A stretch of 64,000 nt of DNA from Streptomyces sp. NBC_00704 (lineage in GTDB: Bacteria; Actinomycetota; Actinomycetes; Streptomycetales; Streptomycetaceae), in contig NZ_CP109000.1 in the NCBI RefSeq assembly GCF_036226605.1, positions 6,692,501 through 6,756,500 on the forward strand, read 5' to 3'. Shown one piece after another: positions 26,867 through 36,205 of this stretch; the stretch's first letter is position 1; each line of letters begins with the position of its first letter. The translations under genes and the position numbers were made by a program. The notes beneath the pieces were generated by a model. It was given only the letters and a program-made list of their open reading frames with translations, was not told where the DNA came from and searched no databases.

Positions 26867-28414
26867 ATGCGACACCCCCCGCGTTCAGTACTTTCAGCCG
26901 TCGCCGGCACGGCCGCCCTCGTCGCGGGCGCCCTGCTGCCGGTCGTCACGGCGCAGGGAGCCGCGCCCGCCTGCACGGTGGAGTACTCCGTCACCGGGCA
27001 GTGGGACGCCGGCTTCCAGGGCGCCGTGAAGATCACCAACAACGCTGCGGCCGTGAGCGGTTGGAGCCTCGCCTTCGACTTCGCGAACGGACAGAAGGTC
27101 ACTCAGGGCTGGAGCGCCGAGTGGTCCCAGTCCGGCACGACGGTCACCGCCGCGAACGAGAGCTGGAACGGCTCCCTCGGCTCCGGCGCGAGTGTCAGCG
27201 CGGGTTTCGTCGCCTCCAGGTCGGGGGCGAACCCCGTACCGACGACGTTCAGGCTCAACGGAACGACCTGCAACGTCGGTTCCACCCCTACACCCACCCC
27301 TACGCCCACCCCTCCATCCTCACCGACACCCACCTCCACCCCCACGCCCACCGCTCCTCCCCCGACCGATCCGCCGGGCCCCGGTGACGGTCCGCCCGCG
27401 CTGCACGTCTCGGGGAACAGGCTCGTGGACGCCGGCGGCGGGAACCGCCGGCTGCTCGGAGTGAACCGCTCCGGCGGCGAGTTCATGTGCGTCCAGGGAC
27501 GCGGCATCTGGGACGGTCCGGTCGACGACGCGGCCGTCGCGGCGATCGCGGACTGGCAGGTGAACACCGTCCGCATTCCCCTCAACGAGGAGTGCTGGCT
27601 GGGCCTGTCGAACATCGACCCCGCCTACGGCGGAGCGAACTACGTCGACGCGGTCAAGCAGCTCGTGGCCCGCGTCGAGGCGCACGGCATGACGCCCGTC
27701 GTCGAACTGCACTGGACCTACGGCCGGTACACGGGCAACTCGGCCGGCTGCTCCGACGTGCACGCCACCTGCCAGAAGCCGATGCCCGACATGCAGTACA
27801 CACCGTCGTTCTGGACGTCGGTGGCGAACACCTTCAAGAACGACGCGGCCGTCGTGTTCGACCTGTTCAACGAGCCCTACCCGGACCGCGCCACCGCCAC
27901 GGCCGCCCAGGCGTGGACGTGCTGGCGCGACGGCGGCGCCTGCCCCGGCATCGGATACCAGGTCGCCGGCATGCAGGACCTCGTCGACTCGGTACGGGCG
28001 ACCGGCGCCCGGAACGTGATCCTGGCCGGCGGCCTCGCCTACTCCAACGACCTCACCCAGTGGCTCGCCCACCGGCCCGACGACCCGGCCGGCAATCTCG
28101 GGGCCGCGTACCACGTCTACAACTTCAACAGCTGCGCCGACGCCGGCTGCTGGAACTCGACGCTCGCGCCCGTGGCCGCCCGCGTGCCGCTCGTCGCGGG
28201 GGAGATCGGGGAGAACACCTGCTCGCACGGTTTCGTCGACCAGGTCATGAAGTGGTTCGACGACCACGGCCTGTCCTATCTGGGCTGGACGTGGAACACC
28301 TGGGACTGCTCTTCCGGGCCGTCCCTGATCAAGGGGTACGACGGTACGCCCACGGCGTACGGCACCGGGCTGCGCGACCATCTGCGCGCACTCCAGGGAC
28401 AACTCCAGGGATAG
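26867..28414 (+). CDS. GH5 endo-beta-1,4-glucanase with N-terminal CBM2
   Basis: A secreted 515-residue cellulase. Signal peptide at residues 1-33, CBM2 at 35-135, a Thr-Pro linker (PTPTPTPTPPSSPTPTS) at ~140-170, then a GH5 TIM barrel. The barrel shows TVRIPLNEECW, VVELHWTYG, VVFDLFNEPYP with the acid/base Glu near 350, a YHVYNFNSC strand, and the nucleophile Glu in VAGEIGENTCS near 445. It should cut internal beta-1,4 bonds of cellulose. An imperfect CebR box lies 48 bp upstream. The gh6 gene follows on the same strand after 219 bp and may be co-transcribed. Confidence 0.94.
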   Translation: MRHPPRSVLSAVAGTAALVAGALLPVVTAQGAAPACTVEYSVTGQWDAGFQGAVKITNNAAAVSGWSLAFDFANGQKVTQGWSAEWSQSGTTVTAANESWNGSLGSGASVSAGFVASRSGANPVPTTFRLNGTTCNVGSTPTPTPTPTPPSSPTPTSTPTPTAPPPTDPPGPGDGPPALHVSGNRLVDAGGGNRRLLGVNRSGGEFMCVQGRGIWDGPVDDAAVAAIADWQVNTVRIPLNEECWLGLSNIDPAYGGANYVDAVKQLVARVEAHGMTPVVELHWTYGRYTGNSAGCSDVHATCQKPMPDMQYTPSFWTSVANTFKNDAAVVFDLFNEPYPDRATATAAQAWTCWRDGGACPGIGYQVAGMQDLVDSVRATGARNVILAGGLAYSNDLTQWLAHRPDDPAGNLGAAYHVYNFNSCADAGCWNSTLAPVAARVPLVAGEIGENTCSHGFVDQVMKWFDDHGLSYLGWTWNTWDCSSGPSLIKGYDGTPTAYGTGLRDHLRALQGQLQG

Positions 28415-28633
28415 GCGCCACCGGCCGGACCCGCGGACAAGGGGCGCCGGCAGCGACACCGGACACGCGCACCGAACACGCACCGAACAAGATCACCGCG
28501 CGTGAACACCGCACAGGAACACCGCACAGGAACACGGGTCGGAGACGCCGGCCGGGATCGTCGACCGGCGACGCCGAACGGAACCACCGAGGAAACGGAC
28601 AGCATCCCGCAACCAAGAAGGAAACCCGCACTC

Positions 28634-30367
28634 ATGAGCCGTAGCAGAACAGCGGTACTCGCCGCGCTGGCACTGGTCGCCGGCGCCTCCGGGACGGCGC
28701 TCGCGGTCGTCCCCGGCGACTCGGGCATCGCCGCCATCCCGTGCAGCGTCGACTACAAGGTGCAGAACGACTGGGGCTCCGGATTCACCGCAGCCGTCAC
28801 CGTCACCAACAACTCGGCCGCCAAGTCGAGTTGGGCGGTGAAGTGGACGTACGCCGGCAGCCAGAAGGTCACCAACGCGTGGAACGCCAAGGTCACCCAG
28901 TCCGGGACGGGCGTCACCGCAGCCAACGAGAACTACAACGGGACGCTGGCGACCGGCGGTTCGGTCAGCTTCGGGTTCCAGGGCACCTACAGCGGCGCCA
29001 ACGCCGTCCCGGCCACGTTCACCCTCGACGGCGTGACCTGCAACGTCGACGGCGGCACGGGTCCCACGGATCCCGGCCCGACCGACCCCGGCCCGACCGA
29101 CCCCGGCACCCCGGGCACCAAGGTCGACAACCCCTACGCCGGCGCCAAGGTGTACGTGAACCCGGAATGGTCGGCGCTGGCCGCCGCGGAGCCGGGCGGC
29201 AGCCGGGTCTCCAACCAGCCCACCGGCATCTGGCTGGACCGCATCGCCGCCATCAACGGCGCGAACGGCCACATGGGTCTGCGCGCCCACCTGGACGCGG
29301 CCCTCGCCCAGAAGGGCAGCGGCGAGGAAGTCGTCCAGCTGGTGGTCTACGACCTTCCCGGACGTGACTGCTCGGCCCTCGCCTCCAATGGCGAGCTGGG
29401 CCCGACGGAGATCGACAAGTACAAGACGCAGTTCATCGACCCCATCGCGGCCATCCTCGCGGACAGCAAGTACGCGGGCCTGCGGATCGTCACCGCCGTC
29501 GAGATCGACTCCCTGCCGAACCTCGTCACCAACACCGGCGGCAAGGCCACCGCCACCCCGGCCTGCGACACCATGAAGGCCAACGGCAACTACGTGAAGG
29601 GCGTGGGCTACGCACTGAAGAAGCTCGGCGCGATCCCCAACGTCTACAACTACATCGACGCCGGACACCACGGCTGGCTCGGCTGGGACGACAACTTCGT
29701 GCCGTCCGCCCAGATCATGTACCAGGCCGCCACCTCCGAGGGCGCGACCGTCGACGACGTGCACGGCTTCATCACCAACACGGCGAACTACAGCGCCCTG
29801 AAGGAGAACAACTTCACCATCAACGACTCGGTGGGCGGCAAGTCGGTCCGTGAGTCCAAGTGGGTGGACTGGAACCGCTACGTCGACGAGCTGTCGTACG
29901 CCCAGGGCTTCCGCAACCAGCTGGTGACCACCGGCTTCAGGTCCAACATCGGCATGCTGATCGACACCTCCCGCAACGGCTGGGGCGGCACCGCCCGTCC
30001 CGCCGGCCCGGGCGCCTCGACCAGCGTGGACACCTATGTCGACGGCGGCCGCTACGACCGCCGGATCCACGTCGGCAACTGGTGCAACCAGTCCGGCGCG
30101 GGCCTCGGCGAGCGTCCCAAGGCGGCGCCGGCCGCCGGGATCGACGCCTACGTGTGGATGAAGCCGCCGGGTGAGTCGGACGGCGCCAGCTCCGCCGTCG
30201 CCAACGACGAGGGCAAGGGCTTCGACCGGATGTGCGACCCGACCTACACCGGCAACCCGCGCAACGGCAACAGCCTGTCCGGCGCCCTGCCGAACGCCCC
30301 GCTGTCCGGACACTGGTTCTCCGCCCAGTTCCAGCAGCTGATGCAGAACGCCTACCCGCCGCTGTAG
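28634..30367 (+). CDS. GH6 cellulase (probable exocellulase) with N-terminal CBM2
   Basis: A secreted 577-residue enzyme. Signal peptide at residues 1-35, CBM2 at ~36-138, a GPTDPGPTDPG linker, then a GH6 domain from ~155. Active-site landmarks are VVYDLPGRDCSALASNGE, AVEIDSLPNLV (holding the proton-donor Asp of the family), YNYIDAGHHGWLGWDDN and YVDELSYAQGF. Long loops with paired cysteines fit the tunnel of non-reducing-end cellobiohydrolases, so it would complement GH48, which works from the opposite end. AAGGAAA lies 12 bases upstream of the ATG. No CebR box in the 219-bp gap before it, which instead holds short GAACACCGCACA repeats. Confidence 0.94.
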   Translation: MSRSRTAVLAALALVAGASGTALAVVPGDSGIAAIPCSVDYKVQNDWGSGFTAAVTVTNNSAAKSSWAVKWTYAGSQKVTNAWNAKVTQSGTGVTAANENYNGTLATGGSVSFGFQGTYSGANAVPATFTLDGVTCNVDGGTGPTDPGPTDPGPTDPGTPGTKVDNPYAGAKVYVNPEWSALAAAEPGGSRVSNQPTGIWLDRIAAINGANGHMGLRAHLDAALAQKGSGEEVVQLVVYDLPGRDCSALASNGELGPTEIDKYKTQFIDPIAAILADSKYAGLRIVTAVEIDSLPNLVTNTGGKATATPACDTMKANGNYVKGVGYALKKLGAIPNVYNYIDAGHHGWLGWDDNFVPSAQIMYQAATSEGATVDDVHGFITNTANYSALKENNFTINDSVGGKSVRESKWVDWNRYVDELSYAQGFRNQLVTTGFRSNIGMLIDTSRNGWGGTARPAGPGASTSVDTYVDGGRYDRRIHVGNWCNQSGAGLGERPKAAPAAGIDAYVWMKPPGESDGASSAVANDEGKGFDRMCDPTYTGNPRNGNSLSGALPNAPLSGHWFSAQFQQLMQNAYPPL

Positions 30368-30497
30368 GCCGCCGCGCCGGCCCCGGCCGCGGTGCGCCGA
30401 CGACCGTCCGCTTCCGGGGGCCCTGCCGGGCCCACGCAGGCGACCGCGTCCGAAGCGGCCGCGTCCGAGGGGCGGCGACGGTGATCCGCCGGGGTGC

Positions 30498-31268
30498 TCA
30501 GCCCTCCCGGGCCAGCCCCCGGCGGATCGCGAACTCGACCGCGCAGTAGTCGCCGTCCGGCCGCTCCAGTTCCAAGGGGGCGGCCGGACTCAGCGGCGGT
30601 TGCGCCATGAAACGGGGACGCTTCCCGTGGTGCGGCTGCGCCGCGTGCACCAGGAACGGGTGGCAGAGATAGACGTCCCCGGGGCGACCGGTGGCGTACG
30701 CGACCGGACGGTGCGCCGTGGCCCGGTCGAGCCGCGGCGCGATCTCCAGGATCGAGACGCCCTGCTCGCCGTACGGTTCGAGCAGCGGGGGCACGTCCAG
30801 ATGCGAGCCCACCCGGATCCGCGTCGGGGCGTCGTCCTCGCCCACCTCGCTGAACAGGAACAGCATCAGCAGCGCGCGGTCCCGCGAGCGCACATTCGCC
30901 CAGGGCCAGGTCGCGCCGTCCGGGAGGTAGCTGCCCTCGATGTGCCAGCCCGCGTCGTCGGGCTCCGCCTCGTGCGGGAACCTCAGCGGGAACGTGCCCA
31001 GCGAGTAGCGCGGCGCCCAGCGGCCCTCGCCCACCAGCAGGTCGAACGCCTCGTGCAGCGCCGTGGCGTTGGCCGCGGCCGCGAACGGGCCCTGCGCCAT
31101 GTCGCCGACACGGATCACCGGCTCCTTCCAGGTGCCGGGGTCGTCCGCGTCGTACCCCGTCTCCCGCCACAGCAGCCGTGCGCAGTCCTGGGCGACCCGC
31201 CGGGGGACGGCGCCCCCGAGCCGCACGAATCCGTCCCGCAGGAACCGCTCGATCTGTGCATCGTCCAT
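30498..31268 (-). CDS. Phytanoyl-CoA dioxygenase (PhyH) family protein
   Basis: A 256-residue Fe(II)/2-oxoglutarate-dependent oxygenase-like protein. The double-stranded beta-helix metal site is visible as WHIEGSYLP (first His; normally HxD, here HxE) and CHPFLVHAAQPH (distal His), with Arg in PRFMAQPPL for 2-oxoglutarate. The N-terminal MDDAQIERFLRDGFVRLGGA is typical of PhyH proteins. The substrate is unknown; relatives hydroxylate lipids or secondary metabolites. The start at 31268 is chosen at the family N-terminus. It is divergent from the His-rich methyltransferase across 124 bp containing an inverted repeat. Confidence 0.85.
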   Translation of the reverse strand: MDDAQIERFLRDGFVRLGGAVPRRVAQDCARLLWRETGYDADDPGTWKEPVIRVGDMAQGPFAAAANATALHEAFDLLVGEGRWAPRYSLGTFPLRFPHEAEPDDAGWHIEGSYLPDGATWPWANVRSRDRALLMLFLFSEVGEDDAPTRIRVGSHLDVPPLLEPYGEQGVSILEIAPRLDRATAHRPVAYATGRPGDVYLCHPFLVHAAQPHHGKRPRFMAQPPLSPAAPLELERPDGDYCAVEFAIRRGLAREG

Positions 31269-31311
31269 CGGGCCATCCTGGTGAACCGGCTTGCCGTCCG
31301 CATCCCGTTTT

Positions 31312-31326
31312 TTGCCGGCTCGGCAA
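31312..31326. promoter_or_regulatory. Inverted repeat in the PhyH/methyltransferase divergent promoter
   Basis: TTGCCG-GCT-CGGCAA, 6+6 with a 3-nt spacer, preceded by a T6 run. It lies 44 bp upstream of the PhyH start and 66 bp upstream of the methyltransferase start. Possible operator for both genes; no dedicated regulator is adjacent. Confidence 0.45.
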
Positions 31327-31392
31327 CAGGAGTGGCCTCGCCCCGGTGCGTCGGCGCACCCTGGCGGCACCACGGACGAGAGGCTGACCACC

Positions 31393-32349
31393 ATGGCGCA
31401 CCCCCCGCACGCATCCCACGGCGACCCGCACACCCCCGACGACGGCCACCCCACGGGCCATGGCCAGGGCCACGCCCCCGGCCACGCCCACGGTCACGGT
31501 CACGACACCGAGATCGACTGGGCCGACATGGCCCCGCACCTCGAAGCGCAGGCCGAGCTGTTCACCCCGCTGTACGAGCGGGCCCTGTCCTGGCTCGGGA
31601 AGGAGGTGACGGAACCAGGGCTGATCGTGGACGCGGGCAGCGGTCCGGGCGTCGTCTCCACCCTGTTCGCCGAGACGTTCCCCGGCGCGCGGGTCATGGC
31701 CGTCGACGGCTCCGCCCCGCTGCTGGAGCGCGCACGGCAGCGCGCCGAACGCCTCGGCCACGGCGACCGCTTCGGCACCCTGGCCGGTGAACTGCCGGGC
31801 GTGCTCCAGCAGTTGGACTACCCGGCCGACCTCCTGTGGGCGGGCCGCAGCCTGCATCACCTCGGCGACCAGCGCGCCGCCCTGACCGCCTTCGCGGAGC
31901 GGCTCGCTCCCGGCGGCACACTGGCGATCATGGAGGGCGGTCTGCCGTCCCGGTTCCTGCCGCGCGACCTCGGCTTCGGGCGGCCCGGACTGGAAGCCCG
32001 GCTGGACGCCCTCCAGGAGGAGTGGTTCGCGCGGATGCGGGCCGACCTGCCCGGTTCCGTGCACGAGACCGAGGACTGGGCGTCCCTGCTCGGCGCGGCC
32101 GGTCTGCACCACGCCCGCAGCCGCAGCTTCCTGCTCGACCTGCCCGCACCCGCCTCCGAGCGGGCCCGCTCCTACATCGCCGAGACCCTCGCCCGGCTGC
32201 GGGACGGCTTCGGCGACTCCCTCGACCCCGACGACCGCGCCACGCTGGACCGGCTGCTCGACCCGGCCGACGAGGCGGGCGTGCACCGCAGGGCGGACGT
32301 CTTCGTGCTCGCCGCGCACACGGTGCACACCGCGGTGAAGCCGGTGTAG
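31393..32349 (+). CDS. Class I methyltransferase with His-rich N-terminus
   Basis: A 318-residue protein. The first 37 residues hold 13 histidines with Gly/Pro (HGQGHAPGHAHGHGHD), an obvious metal-binding type stretch. The SAM-binding domain follows: IVDAGSGPGVVSTLF near 79, VMAVDGSAPLLERAR, LLWAGRSLHHLGD, and LAPGGTLAIMEGG. The C-terminus is helical. Soluble. The substrate is unknown. GAGAGG lies upstream of the ATG; the open frame extends upstream without support. Divergent from the PhyH gene. Confidence 0.83.
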   Translation: MAHPPHASHGDPHTPDDGHPTGHGQGHAPGHAHGHGHDTEIDWADMAPHLEAQAELFTPLYERALSWLGKEVTEPGLIVDAGSGPGVVSTLFAETFPGARVMAVDGSAPLLERARQRAERLGHGDRFGTLAGELPGVLQQLDYPADLLWAGRSLHHLGDQRAALTAFAERLAPGGTLAIMEGGLPSRFLPRDLGFGRPGLEARLDALQEEWFARMRADLPGSVHETEDWASLLGAAGLHHARSRSFLLDLPAPASERARSYIAETLARLRDGFGDSLDPDDRATLDRLLDPADEAGVHRRADVFVLAAHTVHTAVKPV

Positions 32350-32398
32350 CGGGCCGACCCCGAGGTCGGCCCGGGTGGTCAAGTCCCTCCGTCGGGGC

Positions 32399-32429
32399 TT
32401 GACTTGGAGAGTGCTCCAAGTGGTGGACT
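32399..32429 (+). promoter_or_regulatory. MerR-type operator/promoter before the SDR gene
   Basis: TTGACT (32399-32404) as -35, with the inverted repeat ACTTGGAG-AGTG-CTCCAAGT at 32402-32421 between the -35 and a weak -10 (TGGACT at 32424). A dyad filling the spacer is the hallmark of MerR-family activation. The SDR start codon is 55 bp downstream. Confidence 0.6.
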
Positions 32430-32475
32430 GCGCAGCGCACCGCGGACCGTGCGGGCGCCACCATGGGGGTATGTC

Positions 32476-33258
32476 ATGAGCAACACATCCGCAACTCCGG
32501 GCACTCCGGCCACTCCGGAGGCATCGGGCACTTCGCAGGTTCACGAAACGCCGGAAGCGTCGGACGCGCCGGTCGCGCTGATCACCGGCGGCGGCAGCGG
32601 CATCGGCGCCGCCGTCGCCCGCCGGCTGCTGGAGGCGGGGCACCGGGTCGTCGTCACCGGCCGCGGGGAGAAGCGGCTGCGCGCCTTCGCCGAGGAACTG
32701 GGCGAGCCCGAAGGGCTGTTGACGGTCACCGGGAACGCCGCCGACTACGACTGCGTACGCTCGGCGGTCGACCGGGCACTCGACACGTTCGGACGGCTGG
32801 ACACGGTCGTCGCCAACGCGGGGACCGCCACGCACGACTCGGTCGCGGAGGGCGACCCGGCCGGCTGGACCGACATGGTGCTGACCAACGTGCTCGGACC
32901 GGCCCTGCTCATCCGCGCGTCGATCGACGCCCTCAGGCGGACGAAGGGGCGGATCGTCCTGGTCGGCAGCGTCGCCGGCTTCGTGCACACGCCGGGCAAC
33001 CTCTACGGTGCGACCAAGTGGGCGGTGACGGGGCTGGCGGAGAACACCCGCCGCCAGGTCACCGAGTGGGGCGTCGGCGTGACGCTCATCGCGCCCGGCC
33101 GGGTCGAGACCCCGTTCTGGGACGGCAACGGCAGCCTGCCGCTGGGGCCCCTGCTGACCGCCGACCAGATCGCCGACTCCGTCGTGTGGGCGATCCGGCA
33201 GCCGGCCGGGGTCGACGTCAACACCGTCGTCGTCCGGCCGGTCGGACAGCCCAACTGA
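32476..33258 (+). CDS. SDR family NAD(P)-dependent oxidoreductase
   Basis: A 260-residue classical short-chain dehydrogenase. After a Thr/Pro-rich N-terminal tail, the cofactor motif ALITGGGSGIGAAVA starts near residue 34. VVANAGTATHD provides NAG, the catalytic Ser is in VGSVAGFV, and YGATKWA gives YxxxK. TGRGEK after strand 2 suggests NADP preference. Soluble. GGGGGT lies before the ATG. Its promoter has the layout of a MerR-regulated promoter, so it may respond to a small molecule or thiol stress; no merR gene lies next to it. It is convergent with an aldo/keto reductase, separated by a terminator. Confidence 0.9.
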   Translation: MSNTSATPGTPATPEASGTSQVHETPEASDAPVALITGGGSGIGAAVARRLLEAGHRVVVTGRGEKRLRAFAEELGEPEGLLTVTGNAADYDCVRSAVDRALDTFGRLDTVVANAGTATHDSVAEGDPAGWTDMVLTNVLGPALLIRASIDALRRTKGRIVLVGSVAGFVHTPGNLYGATKWAVTGLAENTRRQVTEWGVGVTLIAPGRVETPFWDGNGSLPLGPLLTADQIADSVVWAIRQPAGVDVNTVVVRPVGQPN

Positions 33259-33305
33259 CAACTGGCGACTGACAACCGCCGACGGACGAACTGCCCGCGC
33301 GACGA

Positions 33306-33343
33306 GTCGAGGGCGCCCCCCGGGAAAGGGGGGCGCCCTCGAC
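33306..33343. terminator. Bidirectional terminator hairpin
   Basis: A perfect 16-bp stem, GTCGAGGGCGCCCCCC at 33306-33321 pairing with 33328-33343, with loop GGGAAA. It lies between the convergent SDR (ends 33258) and aldo/keto reductase (ends 33377). Confidence 0.85.
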
Positions 33344-33376
33344 ACCGTTCGCGGGGGAGTTCACCCCCGTCGCGGC

Positions 33377-34213
33377 TCAGGCGACGTCGAACGTCGCCGG
33401 GTCGGGTCCGATGCGCCGGTCCTCGTTCAGGGCGCTGATGGCCGCGAGGTCCTCGTCGTCCAGGCTGAAGTCGAACACGTCGATGTTCTCCTGGATCCGC
33501 GACGGCGTCACGGACTTGGGGATCACGACGTTGCCCAGCTGGAGGTGCCAGCGCAGCACGACCTGGGCGGCGGTGCGCTCGTGCTTGCGGGCGATGGCGA
33601 CGATCGCCGGAACCTCCAGGAGGCCCTTGCCCTGGCCCAGCGGAGACCAGGCCTCGGTGGCGATGCCGCGCGCCGCGTGGAACTCGCGGGACGCCTGCTG
33701 CTGGAGGTGCGGGTGCAGCTCGATCTGGTTGACCGCCGGCACCACCGAGGTCTCGCCGGTCAGCCGCTCCAGATGCTCCGGCAGGAAGTTGGACACGCCG
33801 ACGGCCCGCACGCGGCCGTCCGCGAGGAGCTTCTCGAACGCCTTGTACGTGTCGACGTAACGGTCACGGGCCGGGAGCGGCCAGTGAATGAGATACAGGT
33901 CGACGTAGTCCAGGCCGAGCTTGGCCAGGGAGGCGTCGAACGCGCGGAGCGTCGAGTCGTACCCCTGGTCGCCGTTCCAGAGCTTGGTGGTGACGAAGAT
34001 GTCCTTGCGGGGCACGCCGGAGGAGGCGATGGCCTTGCCGGTGCCCTCCTCGTTGCCGTAGATCGCCGCTGTGTCGATGCTGCGGTACCCGGCCTCCAGC
34101 GCGGTGGAGACCGCCTGCTCCGCCTCGTCGTCCGGCACCTGCCAGACACCGAAGCCCAGCTGGGGCATCTCCACGCCGTTGTTGAGGGTGATCTGGGGGA
34201 CCTTGCTGCTCAC
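33377..34213 (-). CDS. Aldo/keto reductase (AKR5-like)
   Basis: A 278-residue (beta/alpha)8 reductase. The catalytic tetrad is visible: Asp and Tyr in IDTAAIYGNEEG, Lys in FVTTKLWNGDQG, His in YLIHWPLP. The NADPH site is the IPKSVTPSRIQEN motif near 240. It is close to bacterial 2,5-diketo-gluconate reductase/methylglyoxal reductase types, which reduce a broad range of carbonyls with NADPH in the cytoplasm. Normal family length, single-gene unit. Confidence 0.93.
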   Translation of the reverse strand: MSSKVPQITLNNGVEMPQLGFGVWQVPDDEAEQAVSTALEAGYRSIDTAAIYGNEEGTGKAIASSGVPRKDIFVTTKLWNGDQGYDSTLRAFDASLAKLGLDYVDLYLIHWPLPARDRYVDTYKAFEKLLADGRVRAVGVSNFLPEHLERLTGETSVVPAVNQIELHPHLQQQASREFHAARGIATEAWSPLGQGKGLLEVPAIVAIARKHERTAAQVVLRWHLQLGNVVIPKSVTPSRIQENIDVFDFSLDDEDLAAISALNEDRRIGPDPATFDVA

Positions 34214-34372
34214 GAGCTCTTGATCCTTCGGTTGTCCGTCAAAGTGGTACTCCCATCGTCAACGATCACGGTGGGCGTCGCATTCCTGCCCTCGCCGATC
34301 GGTTTCCCGCGGGAGTCTGCCGCAGACCCGTCTCCTGCCCACCGGATGACCGTTTCACCTCCCTGCGCCGGA

Positions 34373-36205
34373 TCATGCGCGGTACAGGGCGTCGACTTCC
34401 TGCGCGTAGGCGCCCTCGATCGCCTTGCGCTTCAGCTTCAGCGACGGGGTGAGCAGACCGTGCTCCTCCGTGAAGGGCTGGGCGAGGATGCGGAAGGTGC
34501 GGATCGCCTCGGCCTGCGACACGAGCGTGTTCGCCGCGACGACGGCCCGGCGCACCTCCGCCTCCAGGTCGGGGTCGCGCACCAGCTCGACGGGCGTCAG
34601 CTGCGGTTTCGCGCGCATCTGCAGCCAGTGCTCGACGGCCTCCTGGTCGAGGGTGATCAGCGCGGCCACGAACGGCCGGTCGTTGCCGACGACGATGCAC
34701 TGGTTGATCAGCGGATGGTCGCGCACCCGCTCCTCCAGCAGCCCCGGCGAGACGCTCTTGCCGCCGGACGTGACCAGGATCTCCTTCTTGCGGCCGGTGA
34801 TGGTGAGGAAGCCGTCCTCGTCGAGGGAGCCCAGGTCGCCGGTGGCCAGCCAGCCGTCGTGCAGGGCCTCGTCGGTGGCCTTGGGGTTGTTGAGGTACCC
34901 CTGGAAGACGTTGTCGCCGCGCAGCCAGATCTCGCCGTCGTCCGCGATGTGCACGGTCATGCCGGGGATCGCCTGGCCCACGGTGCCGTAGCGGGTGCGG
35001 CCGGGCGGGTTGGCGGTCGCCGCGGCCGTCGTCTCGGTGAGGCCGTAGCCCTCGTAGATCAGCACGCCCGCGCCCGCGAAGAACAGGCCGAGCCGGCGGT
35101 CCATGGCCGAGCCGCCCGACATGGCGTGCCGCACGCGGCCGCCCATCGCGGCGCGCACCTTGGAGTAGACGAGCTTGTCGAACAGCTGGTGCTGCATGCG
35201 CAGCCCGGCCGACGGGCCGGGGCCGATGCCCCACGCCTTCGCCTCCAGGGCCTCGGCGTAGTTCACGGCCACCTCGACGGCCTTCTCGAACGGCCCGGCC
35301 CTGCCCTCGCGCTCCGCCTTGCGGCGGGCCGCGTTGAAGACCTTCTCGAAGATGTACGGCACGGCCAGGAAGAACGTCGGTTTGAACGCGGCCAGGTCCG
35401 GCAGGAGGGCCGCCGCGTGCAGCTGGGGCTGGTGGCCGAAGCGGACCTTGCCGCGGATCGCGGCGATCTGCACCATCCGGCCGAAGACGTGCGCGAGCGG
35501 CAGGAACAGCAGGGTCGCCGCCTCGTCGCCCTTCCTGGAGTGGAACACCGGCTCCCAGCGCTCGATGACGGTGTCCGCCTCGAACATGAAGTTGCCGTGC
35601 GAGATGACGCAGCCCTTGGGGCGGCCCGTGGTGCCCGAGGTGTAGATGATCGTCGCGGTCGAGTCGGGCGTGACCGCCTCGCGGTGCCGGTGCACCACCT
35701 CGTCCTCGATGGCGGCCCCGGCGTCGTACAGCTCCTGCACACAGCCCGAGTCCAGCTGCCACAGCTGTCGCAGCTGAGGCAGGCGGTCTATGACGGTGGC
35801 GATCGTCATCGCGTGGTCCTCGTGCTCGACCACCGCGGCCGTGCACTCGGCGTCGTAGAGCATCCAGTAGCACTGCTCGGCGGAGGACGTCGGGTAGATC
35901 GGCACCACCTGCGCGCCGACGGTCCACAGGGCGAAGTCGAACAGCGTCCACTCGTAGCGGGTGCGGGCCATGACGGCGACGCGGTCGCCGAACCGGATGC
36001 CCCGGGCGAGCAGGCCCTTGGCCAGCGCGAGGACCTCGTCGCGGAACTCACCGCTGGTGACGTCGCGCCATTCGCCCTGCTCGTCCTTGCGGCCGAGGGC
36101 GATGTACTGCGGGTCCTCCTGGGCGTGCCGGAAGACGACGTCGGCCAGACCGCCCACCGGCGGCGCCAGCGCCAACGGAGGGTTGGTGAACTCGCGCAAA
36201 CGCAC
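34373..36205 (-). CDS. Long-chain fatty acid--CoA ligase (AMP-forming)
   Basis: A 610-residue ANL-superfamily enzyme. The P-loop is TIIYTSGTTGRPKG near 180, the A5 motif YEGYGLTETTAA near 335, A7 GWLATGDLGSLDEDG near 430, and LTITGRKKEILVTSGGKSVSP near 450; the C-terminal Lys is in PSLKLKRKAIEGAY. It activates fatty acids to acyl-CoA via acyl-AMP. Soluble or membrane-peripheral. The start is a GTG (VRLREFTNPPLA) with GAGAAG upstream; the open frame runs further, but that stretch is non-coding in bias. The region 36206-36581 upstream shows no gene and presumably holds its promoter. Confidence 0.9.
   Translation of the reverse strand: MRLREFTNPPLALAPPVGGLADVVFRHAQEDPQYIALGRKDEQGEWRDVTSGEFRDEVLALAKGLLARGIRFGDRVAVMARTRYEWTLFDFALWTVGAQVVPIYPTSSAEQCYWMLYDAECTAAVVEHEDHAMTIATVIDRLPQLRQLWQLDSGCVQELYDAGAAIEDEVVHRHREAVTPDSTATIIYTSGTTGRPKGCVISHGNFMFEADTVIERWEPVFHSRKGDEAATLLFLPLAHVFGRMVQIAAIRGKVRFGHQPQLHAAALLPDLAAFKPTFFLAVPYIFEKVFNAARRKAEREGRAGPFEKAVEVAVNYAEALEAKAWGIGPGPSAGLRMQHQLFDKLVYSKVRAAMGGRVRHAMSGGSAMDRRLGLFFAGAGVLIYEGYGLTETTAAATANPPGRTRYGTVGQAIPGMTVHIADDGEIWLRGDNVFQGYLNNPKATDEALHDGWLATGDLGSLDEDGFLTITGRKKEILVTSGGKSVSPGLLEERVRDHPLINQCIVVGNDRPFVAALITLDQEAVEHWLQMRAKPQLTPVELVRDPDLEAEVRRAVVAANTLVSQAEAIRTFRILAQPFTEEHGLLTPSLKLKRKAIEGAYAQEVDALYRA

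Noticed and set aside
23690..30367. Horizontal acquisition of the cellulase block
   Set aside because: Codon use matches the rest of the window, CebR sites are native to Streptomyces, and no mobile genes or boundary repeats are seen.
30352..33345. 997-codon minus-strand ORF
   Set aside because: Runs through four real genes in the wrong frame; GC3 bias belongs to the PhyH, methyltransferase and SDR frames.
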